46,794 nucleotides of DNA from Sutterella sp. (GTDB lineage Bacteria; Pseudomonadota; Gammaproteobacteria; Burkholderiales; Burkholderiaceae_F): the NCBI RefSeq assembly GCF_030539355.1, contig NZ_JAUNSF010000003.1:31488-78281 (forward strand). The letters are read 5' to 3'. The notes beneath the pieces were generated by a model that saw nothing but the letters and a program-made list of their open reading frames with translations, made no database searches and was not told the DNA's origin. This document shows positions 26,930 to 35,231 of the stretch, piece by piece; within the stretch, counting starts at the first letter, position 1; the number at the start of each line of letters is the position of its first letter. The translations under genes and the position numbers were made by a program.

Positions 26930-27010
26930 GAGATTTCTCCTTCTTGAAAGAGGCCCGAAACCAAAAAGTGTGTTTCAACCCCGGACCGTCCGGGATATGC
27001 AGTTTTTACG

Positions 27011-27050
27011 GTTAAAGAACGGCCGGACGCGCGTCATGCGGCCCGGCCGT
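27011..27050 (-). terminator. Likely terminator between yebC and purD
   Basis: On the reverse strand acggccgg and ccggccgt (27050-27043 with 27026-27019) pair perfectly, followed by TTCTTT. A smaller stem, gggcgg-agga-ccgccc at 27099-27114, lies closer to the yebC stop. Confidence 0.6.
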
Positions 27051-27129
27051 CGGCAATGCTTCACTCAGGGCTCAGCGGGACGCTCAGCCTTGACGAACGG
27101 GCGGAGGACCGCCCTTGCCCGGAAGTGCA

Positions 27130-27870
27130 TCATTCCTCGGGCAGATCGTATTCAGCGGAGGTGTAGACCTGCTGAACGTCGTCGAGTTCCTCGAGCGCGT
27201 CGATGAGGCGCTGCATCTTGGCGGCGTCATCGCCCTCAAGGTGCGTCTCGTTGAGCGGCTTCCAGGTGATCTCGGCCACCTCGGGCTGCAGGCCCGCGGC
27301 CTCAAAGGCCTTCGAGACGGCGTCGAACATCTCGGGGGCGCAGGTGACCTCGATCGAGCCGTCATCCGGGTCGGAGATCACGTCGTCGGCGCCGGCCTCA
27401 AGGGCGACTTCCATCGCCTGGTCCTCGGTCACGACGCCGGGGGCGAAGTAGAAGTCACCGATGTGCTTGAACTGGAAGGAGACGGAGCCCTCGGTGCCGA
27501 GGTTGCCGCCGTTCTTCGAGAGGAGGTGGCGGACATCGGCGACCGTGCGGACGCGGTTGTCCGTCGTGCAGTCGATGATGAGCGCGGCGCCGCCGATGCC
27601 GTAGCCTTCGTAGCGGACTTCCTCGTAGGAGACGCCCTCGAGCTGGCCCGTGCCCTTCAGGATGGCGTTCTGGATCGTGTCCTTGGGCACATTGCCCGCG
27701 CGCGCCTTGATGAGGGCGAGACGCAGACGGGAGTTCGACTCCGGCTCACCGCCGCCCATGCGCGCGGCAACGATGATCTCGCGCACGAGCTTCGTCCACA
27801 GATTGGAGCGCTTGGCATCCTGACGGCCCTTGCGGTGCTGAATATTGGCCCACTTGGAATGACCCGACAT
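27130..27870 (-). CDS. yebC: YebC/PmpR-family protein (TACO1-like)
   Basis: The 246-residue protein opens with [20 protein letters not shown], the hallmark of this family, and has all three family domains. Members act as DNA-binding regulators in some bacteria, and recent work links them to relief of ribosome stalling at proline-rich sequence, as for mitochondrial TACO1. [18 protein letters not shown] and [18 protein letters not shown] are conserved. An acidic C-terminus ends in DLPEE. GAGG precedes the ATG. ruvC, its common neighbour, is not here. Confidence 0.94.
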   Translation of the reverse strand: MSGHSKWANIQHRKGRQDAKRSNLWTKLVREIIVAARMGGGEPESNSRLRLALIKARAGNVPKDTIQNAILKGTGQLEGVSYEEVRYEGYGIGGAALIIDCTTDNRVRTVADVRHLLSKNGGNLGTEGSVSFQFKHIGDFYFAPGVVTEDQAMEVALEAGADDVISDPDDGSIEVTCAPEMFDAVSKAFEAAGLQPEVAEITWKPLNETHLEGDDAAKMQRLIDALEELDDVQQVYTSAEYDLPEE

Positions 27871-28090
27871 GTTGAAAAAACCTCTTGTCGATTGAATTGG
27901 TGTGCCGCGAGGGGCCCCGTGACCGTTTTAATGGGACGCGTGAGGCCTGCCGCCGGCTGCCGTGCGTGCTGCAGCGGCGTTCTGTTGTATCTGTTCCTGG
28001 GTCCCTGCCCCTCACTGTCCGAGTGCAGAGGAGGAGACGCCCGCGGCTCCGCATGAGGCGGTGCCGCGGGGAAAGGGGAGATTTTAGTTC

Positions 28091-28147
28091 AAGGCCGCGG
28101 CTTTTTCAGCAATTTCTCCCGCACTTCCGTGCGGAAGACGCGGCCTT
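28091..28147 (-). terminator. Nested hairpin downstream of the AbgA-like gene
   Basis: An outer 9-bp stem (aaggccgcg 28091-28099 with cgcggcctt 28139-28147) encloses a perfect inner stem, ccgcac-ttcc-gtgcgg at 28119-28134. It begins 10 bases after the AbgA-like stop at 28157. T-runs are short, so terminator strength is uncertain. Confidence 0.55.
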
Positions 28148-28156
28148 TCGCCCCTC

Positions 28157-29440
28157 TTACTTGGCGAGCAGGATCTCGACGGCGTTCGCCCAGACCTCGA
28201 GACCGGCGTCGAGCGCCTTCTCGTCGATGTCAAAGCGCGCGGTGTGGTGGCCGGACGGACGGTCGGCGCCGATCACGAAGAACGCGGCTTTGCCGCCGTG
28301 CGCCTGCACGCGGCGGGCGAGGATCGTGGCGTCCTCGGAACCGCCGAAGTTCATCGCATCGTCGCGCACCTTCATGCCCGCGACGCGGTTGCCCGCCTCG
28401 GTGAGGACCTTCACGAGCTCCTCGTCGTTGGTGAGGTCAACGGCCTCGCCCATCTTCTCGATCGAGTACTCGCAGCCCTGCGCGAGCGCGCAGCCCTTGA
28501 TGATCTGCACGGCGGAGTCGCGCATGTAGTCGTTGATCTCGCCCGTTTCGCCGCGGACCTCCATCTTCATCAGGGCGCTCGACGGAATGACGTTGCGGCC
28601 TTCGCCGGCGGTGAGCTGGCCGATGTTGATGCGGGTCATGCCCGAGCCGTGGCGGGCGATGCCGAGGAGCTGCACGACGGCGTTGCAGGCCGCGGCCATG
28701 GCGTTGCGGCCGGCGTTGGGCTCGACGCCCGCGTGGGCCGGACGGCCCTTGAAGGTCACGTCAAGCTTCGTGGTGCAGAGGAACCCGTAGGGCTTCACGG
28801 AGATCTCGCCCGAGCGGCACATCATCGCGATGTGCGCGCCGAGGAAGAAGTCGGCGTCGTCGACGATGCCGGAGGCGGCCATGCCGGCCGCGCCGCGCAC
28901 GCCCTCCTCAGCGGGCTGGAAGAGGATCTTCACGCGGCCCTTGAGCTCGTCCTTGTGGTCGGCGATCCAGTGCGCGAGCGCGAGACCCGTGGAGGTGTGG
29001 GCGTCGTGGCCGCAGGCGTGCATCAGACCCGGGCACTTCGAGATGAAGCCCTCCTTGGCGGGGATGTGATCGGCCTCGGTCGACTCGGTGACCGGAACAC
29101 AGTCGATGTCGAAGCGGCAGGCGAGCGTGGGGCCGGGGCGGCCCGTGTCGATCACGCCGACGCAGCCCGTGTAGCCGCCCATCTCGGCGAGGAGCTCCTC
29201 GGAGACGCCGTTGGCGCGGGCGCGCTCGATGCCGGCCGCGACGACCTTCTCGCTGCGGCCGAGGCAGTTCTCGGGATTGACGACCTTGGTGCCGAGGAGC
29301 ACTTCGTAGCCGTACTCGCGGAGCTTGCCGACGATGAAGGCGGTGGTGGTGAATTCGCTCCAGCCTTCCTCAGGCATGGTGTGAAGATGGCGGCGGATGC
29401 TGATCAGCTGGTCATGATAGGCAGCTGCGCTGATGCTCAT
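28157..29440 (-). CDS. M20-family amidohydrolase, AbgA-like
   Basis: The 427-residue protein resembles AbgA, the p-aminobenzoyl-glutamate hydrolase subunit, more than ordinary hippurate or IAA-amino-acid hydrolases. The link is the AbgA-type insert (VVNPENCLGRSE and the following RARANG helix, ending GGYTG) before the catalytic core. Metal-site motifs are present: HACGHDAH (141-148), FQPAEEG (175-180) and a histidine at GAHIAMM (203), with GSEDAT and GHHTARFD late. It probably cleaves an N-acyl or aminoacyl amide in the cytoplasm; the true substrate is unknown. No abgB or abgT is present. GAGGAAAG precedes the ATG. It is divergent from the AllC-like gene. Confidence 0.85.
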   Translation of the reverse strand: MSISAAAYHDQLISIRRHLHTMPEEGWSEFTTTAFIVGKLREYGYEVLLGTKVVNPENCLGRSEKVVAAGIERARANGVSEELLAEMGGYTGCVGVIDTGRPGPTLACRFDIDCVPVTESTEADHIPAKEGFISKCPGLMHACGHDAHTSTGLALAHWIADHKDELKGRVKILFQPAEEGVRGAAGMAASGIVDDADFFLGAHIAMMCRSGEISVKPYGFLCTTKLDVTFKGRPAHAGVEPNAGRNAMAAACNAVVQLLGIARHGSGMTRINIGQLTAGEGRNVIPSSALMKMEVRGETGEINDYMRDSAVQIIKGCALAQGCEYSIEKMGEAVDLTNDEELVKVLTEAGNRVAGMKVRDDAMNFGGSEDATILARRVQAHGGKAAFFVIGADRPSGHHTARFDIDEKALDAGLEVWANAVEILLAK

Positions 29441-29810
29441 TTGGGTCTTTCCTCAGTGGGTGGTTCGCGGAAGTTGTTCTGTTGGTCCGGTCGTCCGCAG
29501 GGTCTCCGCGAAACGCGTCGCGGACGGTGTCGGCGTAATTATCCCGCGACTCGGCCGGACGGGGTAGTTCCTCGCGTTTACCCCTACCTATTCTCAACGA
29601 CCCACCCTCGAAGCGGCGTATCCCCTGCGCAACCGGTCATGTTGATCCGGATCCCCTGATTTACAGGCACTCTTTCCTTATGTTTCGTCAAATGTACGCC
29701 TTCTCTTTTCACTGACCCCCTCTTTTAGTCGTATTTCGTTGGTAGTATTTTTTACCATGGACTGTCTCCCTGGCCCACCACTCCCTCACACCTCGCGCCG
29801 CACTCTCATC
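29441..29810. other. Divergent regulatory region of the two amidohydrolases
   Basis: No gene is seen in these 370 bases. An inverted repeat, GGGGTA at 29561-29566 and TACCCC at 29579-29584, is centred about 130 bases from the AbgA-like start. Next to it, TACCCCT (29579-29585) and TACCTAT (29585-29591) fit the NarL heptamer form TACYYMT in tandem. GTTTACCC at 29576-29583 is the shared octamer. The region 29640-29760 is AT-richer and probably holds the forward promoter. Confidence 0.45.
29576..29591. promoter_or_regulatory. Shared octamer overlapping two NarL-like heptamers
   Basis: GTTTACCC overlaps TACCCCT and is followed by TACCTAT. The octamer recurs upstream of frdC and dcuB. A LuxR/NarL-type regulator is encoded 1.5 kb away, which makes a link plausible but unproven. 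Confidence 0.35.
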
Positions 29811-31088
29811 ATGTCTCTGATTAACAAGGAAAGCTCCGACAAGGAGTTCGCCCGGACCCTTTTTGACCACATCCGCGGGATGTCCGCCGACACGGCGGGC
29901 GTCACCCGACAGGGCTACGGCGAGATGGAAACGCGCACGCTCGAGTACCTTGAGGGGTTCGGCCGAGAGCTCGATCTCGAAATCGAGCATGACGCCGCGG
30001 GAAACGTCTGGATGACGCTCCCCGGCCGTGACCGCACGCTGCCCGCCTTCGTCGCCGGCAGCCACGCCGACAGCGTTCCGCAGGGCGGCAACTTCGACGG
30101 CCTCGCCGGCATCGTCGCGGCGCTTGTCGCGGCGCGCCGCGCCCGTCTCTCCGGCTGGCAGCCCGAGCGCGACTACCGCGTCCTGATGCTGCGCTGCGAG
30201 GAGAGCTCGTTCTTCGGCAAGGCCTACGTCGGTTCGCTCGGCATGATGGGGCGCCTCAAGGAGAGCGACCTCGCTCTGAAGCACCGCACCACGGGCGCCA
30301 CGCTCGCCGAGTGCATCGCTTCCTGCGGCGTCGACCCGAAGCGCCTCACCACGGGCGAGCCCGTCATTGACCCGAAGAAAATCGCCGCCTTCCTCGAGCT
30401 CCACATCGAGCAGGGCCCGATGCTCACGAGCCAGAAGGAGGCCCGCACGGGCATCGTCACCGGCATCCGCGGCAACATCCGCCACAAGGAAGTGAAGGTT
30501 CACGGCGAGACGGCGCACTCGGGCGCCCTCAACAAGGAATACCGCCACGACGCGGTGATGGCCGCGGCGCGCCTCATCACCCGCATGGACGACCGCTGGG
30601 ACGCCCACCTCGCCGCCGGCGACGACCTCGTCTTCACGATCGGCGTGATCAGGACCTCCGCCACCGCGGCGATCTCCGTCATCCCCGGTCTCGTCTCCTT
30701 CACCGTCGACATGCGCAGCCTCTCGGCCGACACCTGCCGCGCCTTCCACGAGGAGCTCCTCGCCGAGGCGAAGGCCCTCGAGGCCGAGCGCGGCGTGCGC
30801 TTCGAATTCGATGCGCCGCTTCTCACGGCGCCCGCACACGTCAACGAGGAACTCGCCCAAAAGCTTGAGGCGAGCGCGAAGCGCGCCGGCATCCCGGTCA
30901 TGCGCCTTGCCTCCGGCGCCGGCCATGACTCGGCCACGCTCTCGAACTGCGGCATCCCCGTCGCCATGATCTTCGTCGCCAACCAGAACGGCTCCCACAA
31001 CCCGCACGAGGCGATGGAGCTCGACGACTTCATGACGGGCGCGGATCTCCTCTGGCACACCCTTCAGGATTTTGATCAGGCTGCCTGA
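29811..31088 (+). CDS. Zn-dependent hydantoinase/carbamoylase-family amidohydrolase (AllC/HyuC-like)
   Basis: The protein is 425 residues from ATG 29811 (MSLINKESSDKEF), close to the 410-415 usual for the family. A second ATG at 29757 would add 18 residues of no family character; neither start has a clear ribosome-binding site. Members hydrolyse N-carbamoyl amino acids, allantoate or ureidoglycine-type amides, releasing ammonia. Di-metal ligands can be placed at H85 (GSHADS), D96 (NFDGLAG), E131 (RCEES) and H198 (LELHIEQGP), with a late NGSHNPHE histidine. Allantoate, ureidosuccinate and N-carbamoyl amino acids are all possible substrates. The response-regulator gene starts 72 bases downstream. 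Confidence 0.87.
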   Translation: MSLINKESSDKEFARTLFDHIRGMSADTAGVTRQGYGEMETRTLEYLEGFGRELDLEIEHDAAGNVWMTLPGRDRTLPAFVAGSHADSVPQGGNFDGLAGIVAALVAARRARLSGWQPERDYRVLMLRCEESSFFGKAYVGSLGMMGRLKESDLALKHRTTGATLAECIASCGVDPKRLTTGEPVIDPKKIAAFLELHIEQGPMLTSQKEARTGIVTGIRGNIRHKEVKVHGETAHSGALNKEYRHDAVMAAARLITRMDDRWDAHLAAGDDLVFTIGVIRTSATAAISVIPGLVSFTVDMRSLSADTCRAFHEELLAEAKALEAERGVRFEFDAPLLTAPAHVNEELAQKLEASAKRAGIPVMRLASGAGHDSATLSNCGIPVAMIFVANQNGSHNPHEAMELDDFMTGADLLWHTLQDFDQAA

Positions 31089-31160
31089 TGCATGTCTCCC
31101 GCTCCCGGGGCAGCCTCACCACCCTCAGACAGCACACCCATTAGAAAGACAACGAAAAAA

Positions 31161-31871
31161 ATGGACAAACGGAAATTCAGCGTGGTCATCGTCGATGACT
31201 GTCCGCTCTACAGAAAAGGAATCGCCGACGTACTCACCGCCTCGGCCTACTTCCAGGTGCTCGGGCTCACCGGCGATGAGAAGACCGCGCTCTCTCTCAT
31301 CAGCCTCAAGCCCGACATCGTCATCATCGACCTCGATGCGAAGGAGTTCAGCCCGCTCAACCTCCTGCGCGAGGTCAAGTACAGGCTGCCGACGTGCCGC
31401 GCCGTCATGATGATGTCCTCGGCCAACAACTCGAACAACCTCATGCAGGCGATCCGCCTCGATGCGAACGGGTACCTGCTGCGCAACATCCCCATTGACG
31501 AGTTCCTCGAGCAGATCGAGATCGTCTCCCAGGGCGGCATGGCCGCCTCCGAGAAGATCACCTCCGCGCTCGCCGAGCATCTGCGCTCGGGCACCATCGA
31601 GGACGTCGACAACAACATCACGCAGCTTCTCACGAAGCGCGAGTTCGAAGTGCTCTGCTGCGTCGCGGCCGGCCTCTCCAACTCCGAGATCGCCACGTTC
31701 CTCGACATCACGGACGGCACGGTGAAGGTGCACGTGAAGCATCTCCTCAAGAAGCTCAAGTTCCGCTCGCGCGTCGAGGCCGCGGTCTGGGCCGCCGGGC
31801 ATGACTACCGCATTCCCGACGAGAAGCTCGAGAAGCTCGGGCTCGTGTCCTCGAATCCGCGCCGCAGCTGA
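31161..31871 (+). CDS. Orphan LuxR/NarL-type response regulator
   Basis: The protein is 236 residues from ATG 31161 (MDKRKFSVVIVDDCPLY). Receiver domain about 5-125: acidic pair D12/D13, phospho-acceptor D57 (VIIDLD), switch serines S86/S87. The normally conserved lysine in the GYLLKD segment is arginine (R108, GYLLRN). A linker leads to a LuxR-type helix-turn-helix at about 155-215 (LTKREFEVLCCVAAGLSN). No histidine kinase adjoins it. It lies between the AllC-like gene, 72 bases upstream on the same strand, and dcuB, convergent. Control of these neighbours is plausible but inferred. Other possible NarL-like targets are not visible. Confidence 0.9.
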   Translation: MDKRKFSVVIVDDCPLYRKGIADVLTASAYFQVLGLTGDEKTALSLISLKPDIVIIDLDAKEFSPLNLLREVKYRLPTCRAVMMMSSANNSNNLMQAIRLDANGYLLRNIPIDEFLEQIEIVSQGGMAASEKITSALAEHLRSGTIEDVDNNITQLLTKREFEVLCCVAAGLSNSEIATFLDITDGTVKVHVKHLLKKLKFRSRVEAAVWAAGHDYRIPDEKLEKLGLVSSNPRRS

Positions 31872-31901
31872 TCCGTCTCAGCACGCGCCGCCTCCTTCAG
31901 A

Positions 31902-31936
31902 GCGCCGTCCGGGGTTCATCCCCGGGCGGCGTTTTC
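31902..31936 (+). terminator. Strong intrinsic terminator of the response-regulator gene
   Basis: cgccgtccgggg (31903-31914) pairs with ccccgggcggcg (31920-31931), with one G:T pair and a 5-base loop, followed by TTTTC. It lies 31 bases after the stop. Confidence 0.85.
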
Positions 31937-32005
31937 GTGTCCCCCTGCGCAGAGCCGGAGCCTCGCTCACTTGACTGGTCATGAGACAGCCGGGGCCTGT
32001 CCGTG

Positions 32006-32053
32006 AATACAAAAACGCCGTCCTGCGGGCTCGAAGTTCCGCAGGACGGCGTT
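32006..32053 (-). terminator. Strong intrinsic terminator downstream of dcuB
   Basis: aacgccgtcctgcgg (32014-32028) pairs perfectly over 15 bp with ccgcaggacggcgtt (32039-32053). On the reverse strand it is followed by TTT plus TG at 32013-32009, giving a GTTTTTG tail. Confidence 0.8.
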
Positions 32054-32090
32054 CCTGTCTGATGCACGGCGTTCTTCCGCCGCAGGTGAG

Positions 32091-32173
32091 AAACGGGGAC
32101 CTTCTTTTGGAAGATCCCCGTTTAGTTTCTCCGACTCGCTGCCGGTGCTCAGCCGAGAGGCCCTCGCACCGGC
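32091..32173 (-). other. Two further hairpins in the dcuB 3' region
   Basis: aaacgggga (32091-32099) pairs with tccccgttt (32115-32123), with an inner cttc/gaag stem. gccggtgc (32141-32148) pairs with gcaccggc (32166-32173). With the terminator at 32014-32053 this makes three stems in about 160 bases between the dcuB stop and the end of its likely transcript. Confidence 0.6.
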
Positions 32174-32214
32174 GGCGGCTCGCATCCAAGCGTCCTCACA
32201 TGTATGTCTGTGTC

Positions 32215-33564
32215 TTAGATGTAGCCGTAGAGCGAACCAAGCACCCAACCCATGGCGGTGGCGGTGAGAACACCGATCAGGCCCGGGAGAATGAAGGAGT
32301 GGTTGATCACGAAGCGGCCGATGTGGGTCGTACCGGAGCGGTCAAACTGCAGGGCAGCCAGATCGGACGGGTAGGTCGGCAGGATGTAGTAGCCATAGCA
32401 AGCCGACGAGAAGGCGACCACGAGGCCCGGAGGCGTACCGACCTGCAGGGCGACCGGGACGATCGTCGCAACGGCGGCGGCCTGGGAGTTCACGAGCTTC
32501 GAGACGAGGAGCAGCACGAGAGCGTAGGTCCAGGGGGCTTCCTTCACGAGGTCAACGAGGATGACCTTGAGGTCGGCGAGGTGGGCCATGAACATCGTGT
32601 CAGCCATCCAGGCAACACCGTACACCGCAACGATGGCGACGCAGCCGGCGTGGAAGACCGAGCCCTTGGAGATGGCCGAGGCGCGGACGCCGCAGAAGAT
32701 AACCATCAGGGCGCCAGCCGTCAGCATGGACATCTGGATGAGCTGGGTCATGCCGAGGGCCTTCTTGCCGACCATCGGGCGGAGCTCAGGCATGGAGCCG
32801 AGAGCAGCGACGAAGGCGATCGTGGCGAGGAAGATCCAGAGGGAGGCCCAGGCGGTCTTCGGGAAGACCTTGCCGATGAGGGTGGTGCTCTCACCGTAGA
32901 CGTACTTCTTCTGTTCCGGATCGGAGATCAGCTTCTGGAAGTCCGGATCCTTGTCGAGATCCTTGCCGCGGAAGGACGAGAAGGTCGCTTCAGCGAACAG
33001 ACCGACGATGGCGGCCGGGATCACGATCGAGAACAGCTGGACGAAGCCGAAGGGCTTGCCGCCGACTTCATAGCCATCGAGAAGGGCGATCATCGAGACC
33101 GCGGCCACGGCGGCCGGCGAGCAGATAACGCCCATCTGGGAAGCGATCGTCGAAGCAGCCATCGGGCGCTCCGGACGGATGTTGTTCTTGATGGCAACGT
33201 CGTAAATAATCGGGAGCATCGTGTAAACGACGTGACCCGTACCGCAGAGAACCGTCAGGAACCAGCAGAGGTACGGAGCGACGTACACGACGGCGCGGGG
33301 GTGCTTGCGCAGAAGCTTCTCAGCGATCTGCAGCAGGCAGTCAAGGCCGCCGGCGGTCTGGAGGGACGCCGAGCCGCAAACCACGGCCAGAATCGTCAGG
33401 ATGACGTCGACCGGCGGCTTGCCCATGGGAACATGGAAGCCGAAGACAAGAATCATCAGGCCAATACCGCCGATCAGGCCAAGCGCCATGCCGCCCTTGC
33501 GAGCGCCATAGAACAAGCAGATCAGGATGATGACCAGCTGTAACCAAAAATCATATCCGAGCAT
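32215..33564 (-). CDS. dcuB: Anaerobic C4-dicarboxylate transporter DcuB
   Basis: The protein is 449 residues from ATG 33564 ([13 protein letters not shown]), the DcuA/DcuB size, with about ten to twelve hydrophobic segments. [20 protein letters not shown]-type opening, [20 protein letters not shown] and [19 protein letters not shown] segments align with E. coli DcuB by eye, more closely than with DcuC. DcuB exchanges fumarate, malate or aspartate for succinate during fumarate respiration, and so fits FrdC in this window. AAAGAGAG precedes the ATG. It converges with the response regulator and is divergent from the RND pump genes across a 555-base gap. Confidence 0.95.
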   Translation of the reverse strand: MLGYDFWLQLVIILICLFYGARKGGMALGLIGGIGLMILVFGFHVPMGKPPVDVILTILAVVCGSASLQTAGGLDCLLQIAEKLLRKHPRAVVYVAPYLCWFLTVLCGTGHVVYTMLPIIYDVAIKNNIRPERPMAASTIASQMGVICSPAAVAAVSMIALLDGYEVGGKPFGFVQLFSIVIPAAIVGLFAEATFSSFRGKDLDKDPDFQKLISDPEQKKYVYGESTTLIGKVFPKTAWASLWIFLATIAFVAALGSMPELRPMVGKKALGMTQLIQMSMLTAGALMVIFCGVRASAISKGSVFHAGCVAIVAVYGVAWMADTMFMAHLADLKVILVDLVKEAPWTYALVLLLVSKLVNSQAAAVATIVPVALQVGTPPGLVVAFSSACYGYYILPTYPSDLAALQFDRSGTTHIGRFVINHSFILPGLIGVLTATAMGWVLGSLYGYI

Positions 33565-34119
33565 GTCTTTTCTCTCTTTGGAGTGAGGACGCCGCAATTA
33601 TCTACGGATCCTCTCAGAAAGGGGTAGAAAAGTGCCTTACTTTTGACTAAGTACAAAAATTTACAAGTCCGTCCGCCCGAGTTTACATTTCGCCTCCTTC
33701 CGACCTACTTCGGAGGTACTTGTTTTTACTGAAATTACTACCATAGGGGGAAGGGGAGCCCTCCTTCGTAACTACTTTTCTCTAAGGGTAAACGCTCACT
33801 CACTTTCCGGGGCTTCACCCCCTTCTGTTACGTTCCCGACGGCCTTTCCGCCGGAGCAACAGGCCAAAAGTCCGGAAGAATTACTCTTTCGGAGATACGG
33901 GTTAACCCCTACAATCGCTTCATTTCCCCTCTGCGAGAGTCCTTCCGCTACGTCTAAAGGCCTATCCCCGGGGGACTACAGAGCAAGGATTCGTAAACTC
34001 TCTGCCTGCGCTAAGTTACCTCTTCTAACATTGGACGCTGGCGCACTTCGTGCCAACTGCAGAATGCAGAAGCCCCTGCCCGGACCCGGGGTTCGTTCAC
34101 CCTCTCCATTCCTCACAAC
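33565..34119. other. 555-base divergent region between dcuB and the RND pump
   Basis: This stretch is clearly AT-richer than neighbouring genes. It contains AGGGGTA (33620-33626), GGGTAAAC (33786-33793), a perfect dyad GGGTTAACCC (33899-33908) followed by CTAC, TACCTCT (34017-34023), and the dyad ctgca-gaa-tgcag (34057-34069). No convincing protein or RNA gene is seen. It should hold the dcuB promoter and the pump promoter, with control sites for either. Confidence 0.5.
33786..33793. promoter_or_regulatory. GGGTAAAC motif upstream of dcuB
   Basis: The same octamer occurs upstream of frdC and, on the other strand, between the amidohydrolases. It lies about 220 bases from the dcuB start. Confidence 0.35.
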
Positions 34120-34123
34120 ATGA
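34064..34123 (+). other. Short upstream open frame overlapping the efflux adaptor start
   Basis: A 19-codon frame (MQKPLPGPGVRSPSPFLTT) begins at ATG 34064 and ends in a TGA that overlaps the adaptor's ATG as ATGA. The adaptor gene lacks its own clear ribosome-binding site, so coupling is conceivable. The short frame also lacks a clear site, so it may be chance. Confidence 0.25.
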
Positions 34124-35217
34124 CCCACCTGACACTTCCCGCGCTCCTCACCGCCGCGGCCGTTCTCGTCCTGAGCGGCTGCACCGAGGAGAAAACGGCG
34201 CCGGCGCCCCGAGCCCCGCTCGCCGTCAGCTCAATCGTGGTCAAGGCCGCCGATGAGGCTCACTGGCTCGAGACGCTCGGCCAGGCGGAGTCCGGCGCAG
34301 GCATCAACGTCATCCCCGAGGCGAGCGGCCGCATTCTTGCGGTGCGCTACGCGGAGGGCGACCTCGTGAAGGCGGGCGACGTGCTCTTCGAGATCGACCC
34401 CTCGACGCTCAGGGCCCAGCTCGAGGCCGCCGAGGCCACCCGCAGACAGAGCGAGGACGAGTTCGCCCAGGCGGACCGCGAGTGGAAGCGTCAGCGCAAC
34501 CTATTTAATTCAGGCGCAGGCAGCCGCAAGGATCTCGACGACGCCGCGAGCGACCGCACGCAGAAGCGCGCCGCGCTCGCCCAGGCGAAGGCCGCGGAGG
34601 CCGAGGCCCGAATCAGCCTCGGTCACTGCGAGGTGAAGGCTCCCGTCGCGGGCTATGTCTCCCGCGCGCTCTTCAACCCGGGCACGGTCGTGGTGAGCCA
34701 GAGCTCGGTGCTCGCGACGATCACCCAGAACGATGACATCCGCGTGGTCTTCGCGCCCTCCGACCGCGATCTCGCGGGCGCGGAGCTCACGAAGGAGACC
34801 CGTGTGCGGGCCTTCCGCTCCTCGGGCGAGGAGATCCCCGCCGAGATTGACTACGTCGCCCAGACCTACTCCTCCTCGAACGGCACCCGCACGGTCCGCG
34901 TGAAGGTTCCCGCCGAGGCCGGGATCCTGCCGGGCGAGTTCCTGCGCATCCGCTACATGACGGCCGTGGACCGCAACGCCTGGCGCGTGCCGCAGCGCGC
35001 CGTGCAGCAGCTCCCGGACGGCACCTATTCTGTATATGTGGCCAAGGACGGCAAGGCCGTCGCGAAAGCCGTCGAGGTCGGCCTCTGGGAAGGCGCCGAC
35101 TGGGTCATCCGCTCCGGACTTGAGGACGGCGACCGCGTGATCACCAGTCACCTGATTCGCCTCCACAACGGCTCGGCCGTCACCACGGAAGACGCTCCCG
35201 CCGGCAAGGCGAACTGA
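34120..35217 (+). CDS. RND efflux periplasmic adaptor (membrane fusion protein)
   Basis: The 365-residue protein is a lipoprotein (lipobox VLSGC, lipid at C21) of the AcrA/MexA family. It bridges the inner-membrane pump and an outer-membrane channel. A barrel-sandwich half (PEASGRILAVRYAEGDLVKAGDVL, shortened: about 58-90), an alpha-hairpin rich in Ala/Glu/Arg (about 100-165), the second half (CEVKAPVAGYVSRAL) and a beta-barrel region follow in order. It lacks a clear ribosome-binding site; a 19-codon upstream frame overlaps its start. The pump gene begins 14 bases downstream. Substrates are unknown. Confidence 0.92.
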   Translation: MTHLTLPALLTAAAVLVLSGCTEEKTAPAPRAPLAVSSIVVKAADEAHWLETLGQAESGAGINVIPEASGRILAVRYAEGDLVKAGDVLFEIDPSTLRAQLEAAEATRRQSEDEFAQADREWKRQRNLFNSGAGSRKDLDDAASDRTQKRAALAQAKAAEAEARISLGHCEVKAPVAGYVSRALFNPGTVVVSQSSVLATITQNDDIRVVFAPSDRDLAGAELTKETRVRAFRSSGEEIPAEIDYVAQTYSSSNGTRTVRVKVPAEAGILPGEFLRIRYMTAVDRNAWRVPQRAVQQLPDGTYSVYVAKDGKAVAKAVEVGLWEGADWVIRSGLEDGDRVITSHLIRLHNGSAVTTEDAPAGKAN

Positions 35218-35231
35218 GATAGGGGCCCGAC

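Noticed and set aside
33620-34023. NarL heptamers AGGGGTA and TACCTCT in the dcuB region as proof of NarL control
   Set aside because: The TACYYMT form is degenerate; about one hit per kilobase is expected by chance, so two hits in 555 bases carry little weight alone.
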